Assembly (NCBI RefSeq): GCF_002355275.1 | Contig: NZ_CP023449.1 | Coordinates: 4,876,001 to 4,940,000, forward strand | Direction: 5' to 3' | DNA length: 64,000 nt | Source: Rhizorhabdus dicambivorans | Lineage (GTDB): Bacteria > Pseudomonadota > Alphaproteobacteria > Sphingomonadales > Sphingomonadaceae | Shown here: piece by piece, positions 23,258 to 31,719 of the stretch | Layout: each line of letters starts with the position of its first letter | Numbering within the stretch: position 1 is the first letter of the stretch | The notes under the pieces: generated by a model | Told to the model about the DNA's origin: nothing | What the model saw: the letters and a program-made list of their open reading frames with translations, nothing else | The model's database searches: none | Position numbers and translations under genes: made by a program

Positions 23258-24184
23258 ATGACATCACATCCCGAGCAGCAATATCTCGATGCCATGGCCC
23301 GCGCCTGGTATGGCGGCGACGAGCGGGTCGACCGCACCGGCGTCGGCACCAGGGCGACCTTCGGGGTGACGATGCGGTTCGATCTGTCGGACGGCACGGT
23401 GCCGCTGATCACCACCAAGAAGATCTTCTGGAAATCCGCGGTGAAGGAGCTGATCTGGTTCCTTTCCGGCGACACCAACATCCGCCCGCTGGTCGGCCAG
23501 AACGTCCATATCTGGACCGACTGGCCGCTCGACAAATATCGCAAGGCGACCGGCGAGGATATCGACCGCGACGCCTTCGAACGCCGCATCATCGAGGAGC
23601 CCGACTTTGCCGCGCAGTGGGGCGATCTCGGCCCGGTCTACGGCAAGCAATGGGTCGACTGGCCGCGCTACACCCCGGCCGGAGACGGCCTGTTCAGGCG
23701 CGAGGAGAAGGGCATCAACCAGATTGCCGAGCTGGTCGAGGCGATCCGCACCAATCCCGGCTCGCGCCGGCTGATCTTCACCGGCTGGAACGTGCCCGAG
23801 CTGCCGGGCATGGCGCTGCCGCCCTGCCACATGACCTACCAATATCATGTCGCGGGCGGGCGGCTGTCGGGCATCCTCTACCAGCGCAGCTGCGACCTCG
23901 GCCTCGGCTTCCCGTTCAACATATTCGAGGCGGCGCTGCTGATCCGGATGCTCGCCCAGCAGACCGATCTGGAGCCCGGCGAGCTGGTGTGGATGGGCGC
24001 CGACACCCATGTCTATTCGAACCACGGCCATCTCGTCGAAGAGCAATTGTCGCGTTCGCCGCGCCCTTTTCCGAAACTGTCCTTCGCCCGCAGGCCGTCG
24101 AGCATGTTCGCCTATGCGCCCGATGACTTCGTGATCGAGGGCTATGATCCGCACCCGCACATCAAGGCCGAGGTGGCAGTGTGA
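23258..24184 (+). CDS. thyA: Thymidylate synthase
   Basis: Converts dUMP to dTMP using methylene-tetrahydrofolate. 308 aa. The motif set is complete: RTGVGTRATFG (phosphate Arg), LITTKKIFWKSAVKELIWFLSGDTN, GDLGPVYGKQWVDW, the catalytic Cys190 in LPPCHMTYQYHV, LYQRSCDLGLGFPFNIF, and GADTHVYSNH. The ATG at 23258 was chosen; a TTG-initiated frame at 23222 is open but adds residues outside the family. folA follows, giving the usual coupling of dTMP synthesis with dihydrofolate recycling, although a repeat element lies between. Confidence 0.96.
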   Translation: MTSHPEQQYLDAMARAWYGGDERVDRTGVGTRATFGVTMRFDLSDGTVPLITTKKIFWKSAVKELIWFLSGDTNIRPLVGQNVHIWTDWPLDKYRKATGEDIDRDAFERRIIEEPDFAAQWGDLGPVYGKQWVDWPRYTPAGDGLFRREEKGINQIAELVEAIRTNPGSRRLIFTGWNVPELPGMALPPCHMTYQYHVAGGRLSGILYQRSCDLGLGFPFNIFEAALLIRMLAQQTDLEPGELVWMGADTHVYSNHGHLVEEQLSRSPRPFPKLSFARRPSSMFAYAPDDFVIEGYDPHPHIKAEVAV

Positions 24185-24198
24185 TTTCTCCGCGCAAT

Positions 24199-24270
24199 CC
24201 GTTCGTGTCGAGCGAAGTCGAGACACGCCGGCCAAGCGGAACATCCCTCGACTTCGCTCGGGACGAACGG
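24199..24270. repeat. CGAGCGAAGTCGAG-type inverted repeat, copy 1 (thyA-folA gap)
   Basis: Ends are CCGTTCGTGTCGAGCGAAGT and the near-complementary TTCGCTCGGGACGAACGG, giving a long imperfect hairpin. It fills the thyA-folA gap and stops two bases before the folA ATG, so it forms the folA translation-initiation region. A second copy lies before ileS. Confidence 0.82.
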
Positions 24271-24272
24271 AA

Positions 24273-24764
24273 ATGAACAAAGCCGAAATCGTCTTCGTCC
24301 TGGCCCGGGCGAAGAATGGCGTGATCGGCCGCGACGGCGACCTGCCGTGGCGCATTCCCGCCGACCTGAAGCATTTCAAGGCGCTGACCCAGGGGGCGCC
24401 GATGCTGATGGGCCGCAAGACCTTCGAAAGCCTGCCCGGCCTGCTGCCCGGCCGCCGCCATATCGTCCTGACCCGCGACCGCGCGTGGCGGGCCGATGGG
24501 GCGGAGGTCGTCCACGACGTCGCGGCGGCGATCACGGCGGCGGGCGATTCCGATCGGCTGTCGGTGGTGGGTGGCGCCGAGATCTACGCGCTGCTGCTGC
24601 CCCATGCCGACCGGATCGAACTGACCGAGATCGACGACGCCCCCGAGGGAGATACGGTGGTGCCACCGTTCGATCCGGCGAGGTGGCGGGAGGATGCGCG
24701 CGAGGTGCATCCCGCAGCGGATGGGCGGCCGGGATTCGCGTTCCTCACCCTGCGACGACAATGA
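24273..24764 (+). CDS. folA: Dihydrofolate reductase
   Basis: Reduces dihydrofolate to tetrahydrofolate with NADPH. 163 aa. Motifs: VLARAKNGVIGRDGDLPWRIPADLKHFK (substrate acid Asp/Glu region and Met20-loop equivalent), MGRKTFESLP, and VVGGAEIYALLLPHADRIELTEID. It has no strong Shine-Dalgarno; the bases before the ATG belong to the repeat at 24199-24270, which supplies GGACGAACGGAA. This unusual initiation region may fold and lower or tune expression. Confidence 0.95.
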   Translation: MNKAEIVFVLARAKNGVIGRDGDLPWRIPADLKHFKALTQGAPMLMGRKTFESLPGLLPGRRHIVLTRDRAWRADGAEVVHDVAAAITAAGDSDRLSVVGGAEIYALLLPHADRIELTEIDDAPEGDTVVPPFDPARWREDAREVHPAADGRPGFAFLTLRRQ

Positions 24765-24774
24765 TCTGCAAAGA

Positions 24775-24872
24775 CCGTCACCCCAGCGAAGGCTGGGGTC
24801 CATGTCTCTCATCGCCCACTATGGCATCTGAGAAGGCAGCAGACATGGATGCCAGCCTGCGCTGGCATGACG
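24775..24872. repeat. REPIN-like paired inverted repeat, copy 2 (folA-ribF gap)
   Basis: Nearly identical to the copy at 23101-23198, including CCCCAGCGAAGGCTGGGG, a shared core (GGCATCTGAGAAGGC) and the right arm GCCAGCCTGCGCTGGC. One change in the right arm loop (CTGCG versus TTCG) distinguishes the two. Confidence 0.8.
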
Positions 24873-24921
24873 GATTGGGATATAATTGCGCGACACCCCG
24901 TCCCTTTCTATACGCCGCCTC

Positions 24922-25863
24922 ATGGAGCGGCTGACATGTGACCGCCCCGTTCCCGAGCATCTGCGCGGGGGCGTGGTGGCGTTGGGGAATTTCGACGGCT
25001 TCCATCGGGGGCACCAGGCGGTCGTCGGCGCGGCGGTCGCGCATGGCCGCGCGACCGGCCGGCCGGTGCTGGTCGCCAGCTTCGATCCGCATCCGGTGCG
25101 CTATTTCCGGCCCGATACCCCGCCCTTCCGCCTGACCTCGCTGGACCAGCGCGCCGCCCTGTTCGCCGAAGCGGGCGCCGACGCGATGCTGCTGTTCAAC
25201 TTCAACGAGCGGCTCGCCAATGTCGGGGCGGCGGAGTTCATCTCCGACTGGCTGATCGGGCGCACGGGCGCCGCCCATGTCGTCACCGGCGAGGACTTCA
25301 CCTTCGGCAAGGGCCGCTCGGGCAATGTCGGCGTGCTCGCCGAACTCGGCGGCCCGCTTGGCCTCACCGCGCAGGCCATCGGACCGGTGAGCGACGCGCG
25401 AGGCCCGATATCGTCCAGCCGCATCCGCGAGGCGCTGGTCGCGGGCGATCCGATCGAGGCCGCGCGGCTGCTGACCCGTCCCTATCGCATCCAGGGCAAG
25501 GTCCAGCATGGCGACAAGCTGGGCCGCACCATCGGCTTCCCCACCGCCAATATCGCGATGGACCGCTATCTCCGCCCGAAATATGGCATCTACGCGGTGC
25601 GCGGCCTGCTGCCCGACGGGCGGATGCTGGAGGGCGCCGCCAATCTCGGCATCCGCCCGACCTTCGATCCGCCCAAGGAACTGCTCGAAGCCTATTTCTT
25701 CGACTTCGCCGAGAGCCTGTACGATGTCTGCATCGAGGTGGAGATGATCGCCTATATCCGCCCCGAGGCGAAGTTCGACAGCCTCGAGGCGCTGACCGCG
25801 CAGATGGACAAGGACTGCGCCGAGGCGAAGCGCATACTTGCCGCCTACAATCCGCTCGCCTAG
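24922..25863 (+). CDS. ribF: Bifunctional riboflavin kinase / FAD synthetase
   Basis: Makes FMN and FAD from riboflavin. 313 aa. The N-terminal adenylyltransferase has ALGNFDGFHRGHQ, FDPHPVRYF, TGEDFTFGKGRSGN and ISSSRIREAL; the C-terminal flavokinase has GKVQHGDKLGRTIGFPTANI, GIYAVR and ANLGIRPTF with LEAYFFDF. The ATG at 24922 is just before the homology; an upstream GTG/ATG frame at 24886 lies near the repeat and was rejected. It precedes ileS, ahead of a repeat-filled gap, an arrangement common in proteobacteria (ribF-ileS-lspA). Confidence 0.95.
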   Translation: MERLTCDRPVPEHLRGGVVALGNFDGFHRGHQAVVGAAVAHGRATGRPVLVASFDPHPVRYFRPDTPPFRLTSLDQRAALFAEAGADAMLLFNFNERLANVGAAEFISDWLIGRTGAAHVVTGEDFTFGKGRSGNVGVLAELGGPLGLTAQAIGPVSDARGPISSSRIREALVAGDPIEAARLLTRPYRIQGKVQHGDKLGRTIGFPTANIAMDRYLRPKYGIYAVRGLLPDGRMLEGAANLGIRPTFDPPKELLEAYFFDFAESLYDVCIEVEMIAYIRPEAKFDSLEALTAQMDKDCAEAKRILAAYNPLA

Positions 25864-25877
25864 AGCCTCCCCAAACT

Positions 25878-25974
25878 CCGTTCGTGTCGAGCGTAGTCGA
25901 GACACGCCTCCGAGCGACAGCGAGGAGCCTTCGCTCCGCTCAGGCGGTCCCTCGACTTCGCTCGGGACGAACGG
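25878..25974. repeat. CGAGCGAAGTCGAG-type inverted repeat, copy 2 (ribF-ileS gap)
   Basis: Same ends as the copy at 24199: CCGTTCGTGTCGAGCGTAGT on the left and TTCGCTCGGGACGAACGG on the right, but with a longer central part containing a second palindromic segment (GGAGCCTTCGCTCCGCTC). It ends 21 bases before the ileS start. Confidence 0.82.
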
Positions 25975-25995
25975 ATCTGTGGAATTGATGCTCAG

Positions 25996-28890
25996 ATGAC
26001 CGACGCCCCTGACTACCGCGACACCGTCTTCCTGCCGAAGACCGATTTCCCGATGAAGGCCGGCCTGGCCAACAAGGAGCCGGCGATCCTCGCGAAATGG
26101 GCGGCGGACGATCTGTACGGCAAGCTGCGCGAGACCCGCGCCGGCAAGCCCCGCTTCATCCTGCATGACGGCCCGCCCTACGCAAACGGCGACATCCATA
26201 TGGGCCATGCGATGAACAAGGTGCTGAAGGACATCATCGTCCGCAGCCAGTCCTTGACCGGCAAGGACGCGCCCTATGTTCCCGGCTGGGACTGCCACGG
26301 CCTGCCGATCGAATGGAAGGTCGAGGAGGCCTATCGCGCCAAGAAGCTGAACAAGGACGAGGTCGATCCCGTCCAATTCCGCGCCGAATGCCGCGCCTAT
26401 GCCGAGAAATGGGTGGGCGTGCAGAAGGAGCAGTTCAAGCGGCTGGGTGTGCAGGGCGACTGGGACGATCCCTATCTGACGATGAACTATGCGTCGGAAG
26501 CGGCGATCGTCGGCGAGCTGCTCAAATTCGCCGAGAGCGGCCAGCTCTATCGCGGCGCCAAGCCGGTGATGTGGTCCCCGGTCGAGAAGACCGCGCTGGC
26601 CGAGGCCGAGGTCGAATATGAGGACATCACGTCGACCCAGATCGACGTGGCGTTCGAGATCGTCGAGAGCAAGATTCCGGAACTGGTCGGCGCCTATGCG
26701 GTGATCTGGACGACGACGCCATGGACGATCCCGGTCAACCAGGCTTTGGCATATGGGCCGGAGGTTGAGTACACACTGGTCGAACTCGACGGACGAAAGC
26801 TGTTGGTTTCTTTCGATCCTGCTCTCCTCCGTCAAATCGCACTACGCCTAGTTGGCGCTGCGGATCACGAAGCCTGGCTTGCAGCGCAGTATGAGAAGAT
26901 CGTTCCTTTTAAAGGCTCCGATCTCGCCGGCACCATCGCCCGCCACCCGATGCACAAGCTCGGCGGTTTCTATGCGAAGCCGCGCCCGCTGCTGGCCGGC
27001 GATTTCGTCACCACCGACGCCGGCACGGGCCTCGTCCACATGGCGCCCGACCATGGCGAGGACGACTTCCTGCTGTGCAAGGAGCATGGCATCGCCCCGG
27101 TGTTCGCGGTCGAGGGCGACGGCAAGTATCGCGCCGACTGGGAATGGCTGGCGGGCCAGGGCTCGGTGATCAATCCCAAGTTCAACGCGCCCGACGGGCC
27201 GATCTGCGCCGACCTGCGTGAGACCGGCGCGCTGCTCGCGGCGAGCGCGGACTTCAAGCACAGCTATCCGCACAGCTGGCGATCGAAGGCCAAAGTGATA
27301 TTCCGCTGTACCCCGCAGTGGTTCATCCCGATGGACAAGCCGATCGGCGACGGCCTGGCCCCGCGCTGCGGGGAGGAAGAGGCGATCCTCAAGGCCCAGG
27401 GCAATGGCGCGACCCTGCGCGATCTCGCGCTGGGTGCAATCCAGCAGACCCGCTGGGTGCCCGAGAAGGGCGAGAACCGCATCACATCGATGGTGGCAGG
27501 CCGGCCCGACTGGGTGATCAGCCGCCAGCGCGCCTGGGGCGTGCCGATCGCGGTCTATGTGAACAGCAAGACCGGCGACTATCTGCGCGATCCAGCCGTC
27601 AACGCCCGCATCGTCGCGGCGTTCGAGGCCGGCGGCGCCGACGCCTGGTTCACCGCCGACCATCAGGACCTGCTCGGCTCCGCCCATGACGCGGCCGATT
27701 ATGAGCCGGTCAACGACATCCTCGACGTGTGGTTCGATTCGGGCTGCACCCACGCCTTCACCGTCGAGGCGCGCTATGGGATCGGCACCCGCGCCGACCT
27801 CTATCTGGAAGGGTCGGACCAGCATCGCGGCTGGTTCCAGTCGTCGCTGCTCGAAAGCTGCGGCACGCGTGGGCGCGCACCCTATGACGCGGTGCTGACC
27901 CATGGCTTCGCGCTCGACGGCCAGGGCCGGAAGATGTCCAAGAGCCAGGGCAATGTCGTCGATCCGCTGAAGATCATCAATGAGAGCGGTGCCGATATCC
28001 TGCGCCTGTGGGTCGCCTCGACCGACTATTTCGAGGATGTCCGCATCGGTAAGGAGATCCTGGCCGGCACGTCGGACGCCTATCGCAAGCTGCGCAACAC
28101 CTTCCGCTATCTGCTCGGCGCGCTCGACGGCTATAGCGATGCCGAGAAGGTCGCGCCGGCCGAGATGCCCGAGCTGGAGCGCTATGTGCTTCACCTGCTC
28201 GCCAGCCTCGACGCGGAACTGAAGGACGCGACCGCCGCCTTCGAGTTCAACCGCTATGCCCGCGCGCTGAGCGAGTTCGCGAACAACGACCTGTCGGCCT
28301 TCTTCTTCGATATCCGCAAGGACTCGCTCTATTGCGACGCGCCCTCGGACCCGAAGCGCCGCGCCTATCGCACCGTGCTCGACACGCTGTTCCACGCGCT
28401 GGTCCGCTATGCAGCGCCCATCCTGTGCTTCACCGCCGAGGAAGTGTGGGGCACCCGCTTCCCCGACGCCGGATCGGTGCATCTGCTGACCTGGCCCGAG
28501 GTCGATGCCGGCTGGAAGGATGACGACCTGCGGATGCGCTGGGAATTGCTGCGCCGCTATCGCGTCAAGCTGACCGGCGAGATCGAACCGCTGCGCCGCG
28601 AGAAGGTGATCGGTTCCAGCCTGGAAGTCGAGGTGACGGCGCTCAGCTATGACGCGGGCGAAGCCGCTCTGCTGCGCACCGTCGATCTCGCCGAACTCGG
28701 CATCGTCGCCAAGGTCGAGGTGTGCGAGGGCGATGCGGCGGTGGCGGAACTGGCCGCCGGCAGCGATCCGATCGCCTTCGAGGTGGCCAAGACCGAATAT
28801 GAGAAGTGCGGCCGCTGCTGGCGCCACCTGCCCGAAGTCGCAAGCGACGGCACCCTGTGCGGCCGTTGCGAGACGGTGGTGCATGGCTGA
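25996..28890 (+). CDS. ileS: Isoleucyl-tRNA synthetase
   Basis: Charges tRNA-Ile. 964 aa, a normal length. Class I signatures are present: HIGH variant HMGH in GDIHMGHAMNKVLKD, the WSP and WTTTPWTIP editing-domain motifs, GVPIAVYV, and KMSKSQGNVVDP. The C-terminal zinc site CGRCWRH...CGRCE is intact. Bases 26745-26930, in the editing (CP1) domain, are AT-richer (50-60% GC) and use codons rare elsewhere in the gene (CTA, ACA, CGA, GTT, TCT, AAA), which hints at local recombination. The stop overlaps the lspA start by eight bases. Confidence 0.96.
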   Translation: MTDAPDYRDTVFLPKTDFPMKAGLANKEPAILAKWAADDLYGKLRETRAGKPRFILHDGPPYANGDIHMGHAMNKVLKDIIVRSQSLTGKDAPYVPGWDCHGLPIEWKVEEAYRAKKLNKDEVDPVQFRAECRAYAEKWVGVQKEQFKRLGVQGDWDDPYLTMNYASEAAIVGELLKFAESGQLYRGAKPVMWSPVEKTALAEAEVEYEDITSTQIDVAFEIVESKIPELVGAYAVIWTTTPWTIPVNQALAYGPEVEYTLVELDGRKLLVSFDPALLRQIALRLVGAADHEAWLAAQYEKIVPFKGSDLAGTIARHPMHKLGGFYAKPRPLLAGDFVTTDAGTGLVHMAPDHGEDDFLLCKEHGIAPVFAVEGDGKYRADWEWLAGQGSVINPKFNAPDGPICADLRETGALLAASADFKHSYPHSWRSKAKVIFRCTPQWFIPMDKPIGDGLAPRCGEEEAILKAQGNGATLRDLALGAIQQTRWVPEKGENRITSMVAGRPDWVISRQRAWGVPIAVYVNSKTGDYLRDPAVNARIVAAFEAGGADAWFTADHQDLLGSAHDAADYEPVNDILDVWFDSGCTHAFTVEARYGIGTRADLYLEGSDQHRGWFQSSLLESCGTRGRAPYDAVLTHGFALDGQGRKMSKSQGNVVDPLKIINESGADILRLWVASTDYFEDVRIGKEILAGTSDAYRKLRNTFRYLLGALDGYSDAEKVAPAEMPELERYVLHLLASLDAELKDATAAFEFNRYARALSEFANNDLSAFFFDIRKDSLYCDAPSDPKRRAYRTVLDTLFHALVRYAAPILCFTAEEVWGTRFPDAGSVHLLTWPEVDAGWKDDDLRMRWELLRRYRVKLTGEIEPLRREKVIGSSLEVEVTALSYDAGEAALLRTVDLAELGIVAKVEVCEGDAAVAELAAGSDPIAFEVAKTEYEKCGRCWRHLPEVASDGTLCGRCETVVHG

Positions 28891-29401
28891 TCTGCCCGCG
28901 GACCACCGCATGCTCGGCTTCGGCGTCGCGGCGGCGGTGCTGCTGGCCGACCAGATCAGCAAGTGGTGGATCATGGCGGTGGTCGAACTGCCGGTCCGCG
29001 GGCTGATCGCGATCACCAGCTTCTTCGATCTGCGCTGGGTGGAGAATTACGGCGTATCGATGGGCTTTCTGGTCGCCGGTTCGAATCGCGAGCGCTGGCT
29101 GCTGGTCGGCGCAACGGCGGCGATCGCGATCGGAATCATCGTCTGGCTGTGGCGCGAAAAGAACCGGGCTGACGTGGTCGCGCTCGCCCTCGTCCTCGGC
29201 GGCGCGATCGGCAATATCATCGATCGCACGCGGCTCGGCTATGTCGCCGACTTCCTCGGCCCACATATCGGTGGCTGGTATCCCTTTTTGGTCTTTAACG
29301 TCGCCGACGCCGCGATTACGATAGGCGTCGTCATCCTCGTGCTGCGGGCCCTTCTGGCACGCGAGCACAAGGCCCCTGCGGAGAATATCGATGCGGTCTA
29401 A
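28883..29401 (+). CDS. lspA: Lipoprotein signal peptidase (SPase II)
   Basis: Cleaves prolipoprotein signal peptides at the inner membrane. 172 aa with four hydrophobic helices. Family motifs are ENYGVSMGF, LGGAIGNIIDRTRLGYVADFL (first catalytic Asp) and FLVFNVADAAITIG (second catalytic Asp). The ATG at 28883 overlaps the ileS end by eight bases. The next gene, overlapping by 11 bases, encodes a lipoprotein, so substrate and processing enzyme are made together. Confidence 0.95.
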   Translation: MADLPADHRMLGFGVAAAVLLADQISKWWIMAVVELPVRGLIAITSFFDLRWVENYGVSMGFLVAGSNRERWLLVGATAAIAIGIIVWLWREKNRADVVALALVLGGAIGNIIDRTRLGYVADFLGPHIGGWYPFLVFNVADAAITIGVVILVLRALLAREHKAPAENIDAV

Positions 29402-29822
29402 GTTGCTTCTCGGTTCGGCGCTGGTCGCCATGACGCTGCTGTCGGCCTGCAGCCGCGGCGATCGCGCGGGCGTGATGGCCGGCCGTTCCTCGAGCCTCGA
29501 CGCCTTCGCGGTCTCGAAGCGCGCGCCGCTGACCATCCCGCCCGATTTCGCGCTGACTCCGCCGCGCCCCGGCGCGCCCCGCCCGCAGGAGGCCGATTCG
29601 AGCCAGCAGGCGCTGTCGGCGATGTTCGCCAACACCCAGCCGCCACGCAGCCAGACTGAGAAGGACATCATCGGCCTGACCCGCACCCTGCCCGAGCCCG
29701 GCATCCGCTCGACGGTGGGCGAAGTGAGCGTCTCGACCGTGAACAAGGGCCCGGCCACCCGCACCATCCTCGCCGCCGCCGCGACGGACAGCGCAGACGC
29801 CAGCGTCACGCTCGGCAACTGA
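29391..29822 (+). CDS. DUF3035 (BamF-like) lipoprotein
   Basis: 143 aa. The lipobox LLSAC places the lipidated Cys at about residue 20. The segment DAFAVSKRAPLTIPPDFALTPPRPGAPRPQE matches the DUF3035 domain, which in Caulobacter is BamF, a subunit of the outer-membrane beta-barrel assembly complex. The remainder is Pro/Ser/Thr-rich and likely unstructured. It starts inside the lspA end. The ileS-lspA-DUF3035 order appears to form one operon. I leave the gene symbol empty because BamF identity rests only on the short domain. Confidence 0.82.
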   Translation: MRSKLLLGSALVAMTLLSACSRGDRAGVMAGRSSSLDAFAVSKRAPLTIPPDFALTPPRPGAPRPQEADSSQQALSAMFANTQPPRSQTEKDIIGLTRTLPEPGIRSTVGEVSVSTVNKGPATRTILAAAATDSADASVTLGN

Positions 29823-29845
29823 GCGCCCTCGCCCCCTTTCCCCGT

Positions 29846-30000
29846 CATGCCGGCGAAGGCTGGCATCTCGGGAGATGGAGCGCTTCCCTCACAATCTCGT
29901 CATTCCCGCGAAGGCGGGAATCCACCTGGCCGCCTTATCCTGTCCCCGATGGGTTCGGAGTTTGCTCGCCGGTGGATTCCCGCCTTCGCGGGAATGACGG
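29846..30000. repeat. REPIN-like paired inverted repeat, copy 3, with an extra single arm (lipoprotein-ABC gap)
   Basis: A lone arm (TGCCGGCGAAGGCTGGCA, about 29850) precedes a full pair at 29898-30000, with ATTCCCGCGAAGGCGGGAAT on the left and GGATTCCCGCCTTCGCGGGAA on the right. The element fills the whole gap up to the ABC permease ribosome-binding site. Confidence 0.8.
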
Positions 30001-30019
30001 TCAAGGAGGATAGCGGCGG

Positions 30020-30940
30020 GTGCTAGACCTGATCCGCCGCCGCCTGTTCACCGCCCTGCCCACGCTCGCGGCGGTCGTCATCCTCTCCTTCGTGCTGATG
30101 CGCCTCGCCCCCGGCGGGCCCTTCGACGGCGAACGCCCGCTCGATCCCCGGACGCGCGAGGCGCTGATGAGCACCTATGGGCTTGATCTGCCGCTGCACC
30201 AGCAGATCGGCCGCTATCTCTGGCGGCTGGCCCATGGCGATTTCGGCCCGTCGCTGGTCTATCGCGATTTCACCGTCACCGACCTGATCGCGCGCGGCCT
30301 GCCGGTCTCGCTGGCGCTCGGCGCCCTCGCGCTGCTGCTCGCGTTGCTGCTGGGCCTGTCCACCGGCATGACCGCCGCCGCCCGCCCCGGCAGCCGGACC
30401 GACCATGGACTGATGCTCGGCGCCACCCTGCTGACGGCACTGCCCAGCTTCGTGGTGGGCCCGCTGCTCGCGCTGATCTTCGGGCTGTGGGCCGGATGGC
30501 TGCCGGTGTCGGGATGGGGCGAGGGCGAGCCGGGACATATGGTACTGCCCGTCGTCGCGCTGGCGCTTCCGGCGGCGGGCGCCATCGCCAAGCTGGCCCG
30601 CGCCGGCCTCGCCCAGGTGCTGGCGCAGGATCATGTCCGCATGGCCCGGGCGCGCGGGCAGGGCTGGCCCCGCATCCTGATCGTCCATGCGCTGCGGCCC
30701 GCGCTGGTGCCCGTTGCCTCCTATCTCGGTCCCGCCGCCGCCGGGCTGCTGACCGGGGCGGTGGTGATCGAGACGGTGTTCGCGCTGCCGGGGCTGGGCC
30801 GCTATTTCGTGCAGGGCGCGCTCAACCGCGACTATCCGCTCGTCCTGGGCGTGGTGACGCTCTACGCCGCGCTGATCATCCTGTTCAACCTGCTCGCCGA
30901 TCTCGCTTATGGCTGGCTTGATCCCAGGGTGCGGGGATGA
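30020..30940 (+). CDS. ABC transporter permease (OppB/DppB family)
   Basis: 306 aa, six hydrophobic helices. The N-terminus LDLIRRRLFTALPTLAAVVILSFVLMRLAPGGPFDGERPL is the diagnostic OppB/YejB start. The ATPase-contacting EAA-like loop appears as RMARARGQGWPRILIVHALRPALVPV. It uses a GTG start with AAGGAGG about ten bases upstream. It is the first of three overlapping genes for a peptide- or nickel-type importer. No substrate-binding protein gene lies in this operon. Confidence 0.92.
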   Translation: MLDLIRRRLFTALPTLAAVVILSFVLMRLAPGGPFDGERPLDPRTREALMSTYGLDLPLHQQIGRYLWRLAHGDFGPSLVYRDFTVTDLIARGLPVSLALGALALLLALLLGLSTGMTAAARPGSRTDHGLMLGATLLTALPSFVVGPLLALIFGLWAGWLPVSGWGEGEPGHMVLPVVALALPAAGAIAKLARAGLAQVLAQDHVRMARARGQGWPRILIVHALRPALVPVASYLGPAAAGLLTGAVVIETVFALPGLGRYFVQGALNRDYPLVLGVVTLYAALIILFNLLADLAYGWLDPRVRG

Positions 30941-31719
30941 AGGCCGCGCTGACCATCATCGGCCTCATCGCGCTCGCCGCGCTGCTCGGCCCCTTCGCCC
31001 TCGACTGGCGCTATGACGCGATCGACTGGAACGCCGTGCGCGCCGCGCCGCTCACGCCCGGCCATATCATGGGCACCGACAGCGTCGGCCGCGACCTGCT
31101 CGCGCGAACGCTGGTCGGCACCCGCGTAACCCTCGGCGTCGCGGCGGCCGCCGCCCTCGTGTCGCTGGTCGTCGGCGTCGCGTGGGGCGCCATCGCCGGC
31201 TGGTGCGGGGGCAAGATCGACGAGGCGATGATGCGGGTGGTCGACGCGCTCTATGCGCTGCCCTTCATGTTCGTCGTCATCCTGTTGATGGTGGTGTTCG
31301 GCCGCTCGATCCTGCTCGTCTTCCTGGGAATCGGCGCGGTCGAATGGCTGACCATGGCGCGGGTGGTGCGCGGCCAGATGCTGGCCCTGCGCGAGCGCCC
31401 CTTCGTCACCGCCGCCGAGGCCGCCGGCACCCCGCCCGCCGCGATCGTGGTCCGCCACATGCTGCCCAACCTTGCCGGGGTGGCGATCGCCTATCTGCTG
31501 CTGACCGTGCCACAGGTGGTGATGATCGAAAGCTTCCTGTCCTTCCTCGGCCTCGGCGTGCAGGAGCCGATGACCTCGCTCGGCATCCTGCTCAAGGATG
31601 GCGCGGACGACATAGACATCGCCCCGCACGCGATGCTGCTGCCCGCCTTCGTCCTCGTCGCCCTGCTGCTCTGCCTGACCCGCGCGGGCGAGGCGCTGCG
31701 GGACCGCTTCGCGCTGTGA
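30937..31719 (+). CDS. ABC transporter permease (OppC/DppC family)
   Basis: 260 aa. The typical IMGTDSVGRDLLARTLVGTRVTL motif after the first helix defines the OppC type. The cytoplasmic loop MARVVRGQMLALRERPFVTAAEAAGTPPAAIVVRHMLPN binds the ATPase. The ATGA overlap with the preceding permease shows coupled translation. Its stop overlaps the GTG start of the double ATPase. Partner of the OppB-like permease. Confidence 0.93.
   Translation: MKAALTIIGLIALAALLGPFALDWRYDAIDWNAVRAAPLTPGHIMGTDSVGRDLLARTLVGTRVTLGVAAAAALVSLVVGVAWGAIAGWCGGKIDEAMMRVVDALYALPFMFVVILLMVVFGRSILLVFLGIGAVEWLTMARVVRGQMLALRERPFVTAAEAAGTPPAAIVVRHMLPNLAGVAIAYLLLTVPQVVMIESFLSFLGLGVQEPMTSLGILLKDGADDIDIAPHAMLLPAFVLVALLLCLTRAGEALRDRFAL

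Noticed and set aside
31182-31715. Upstream extension of the double ABC ATPase
   Set aside because: It lies inside the OppC permease gene in another frame; the GTG at 31716 fits the domain start and overlaps the permease stop.
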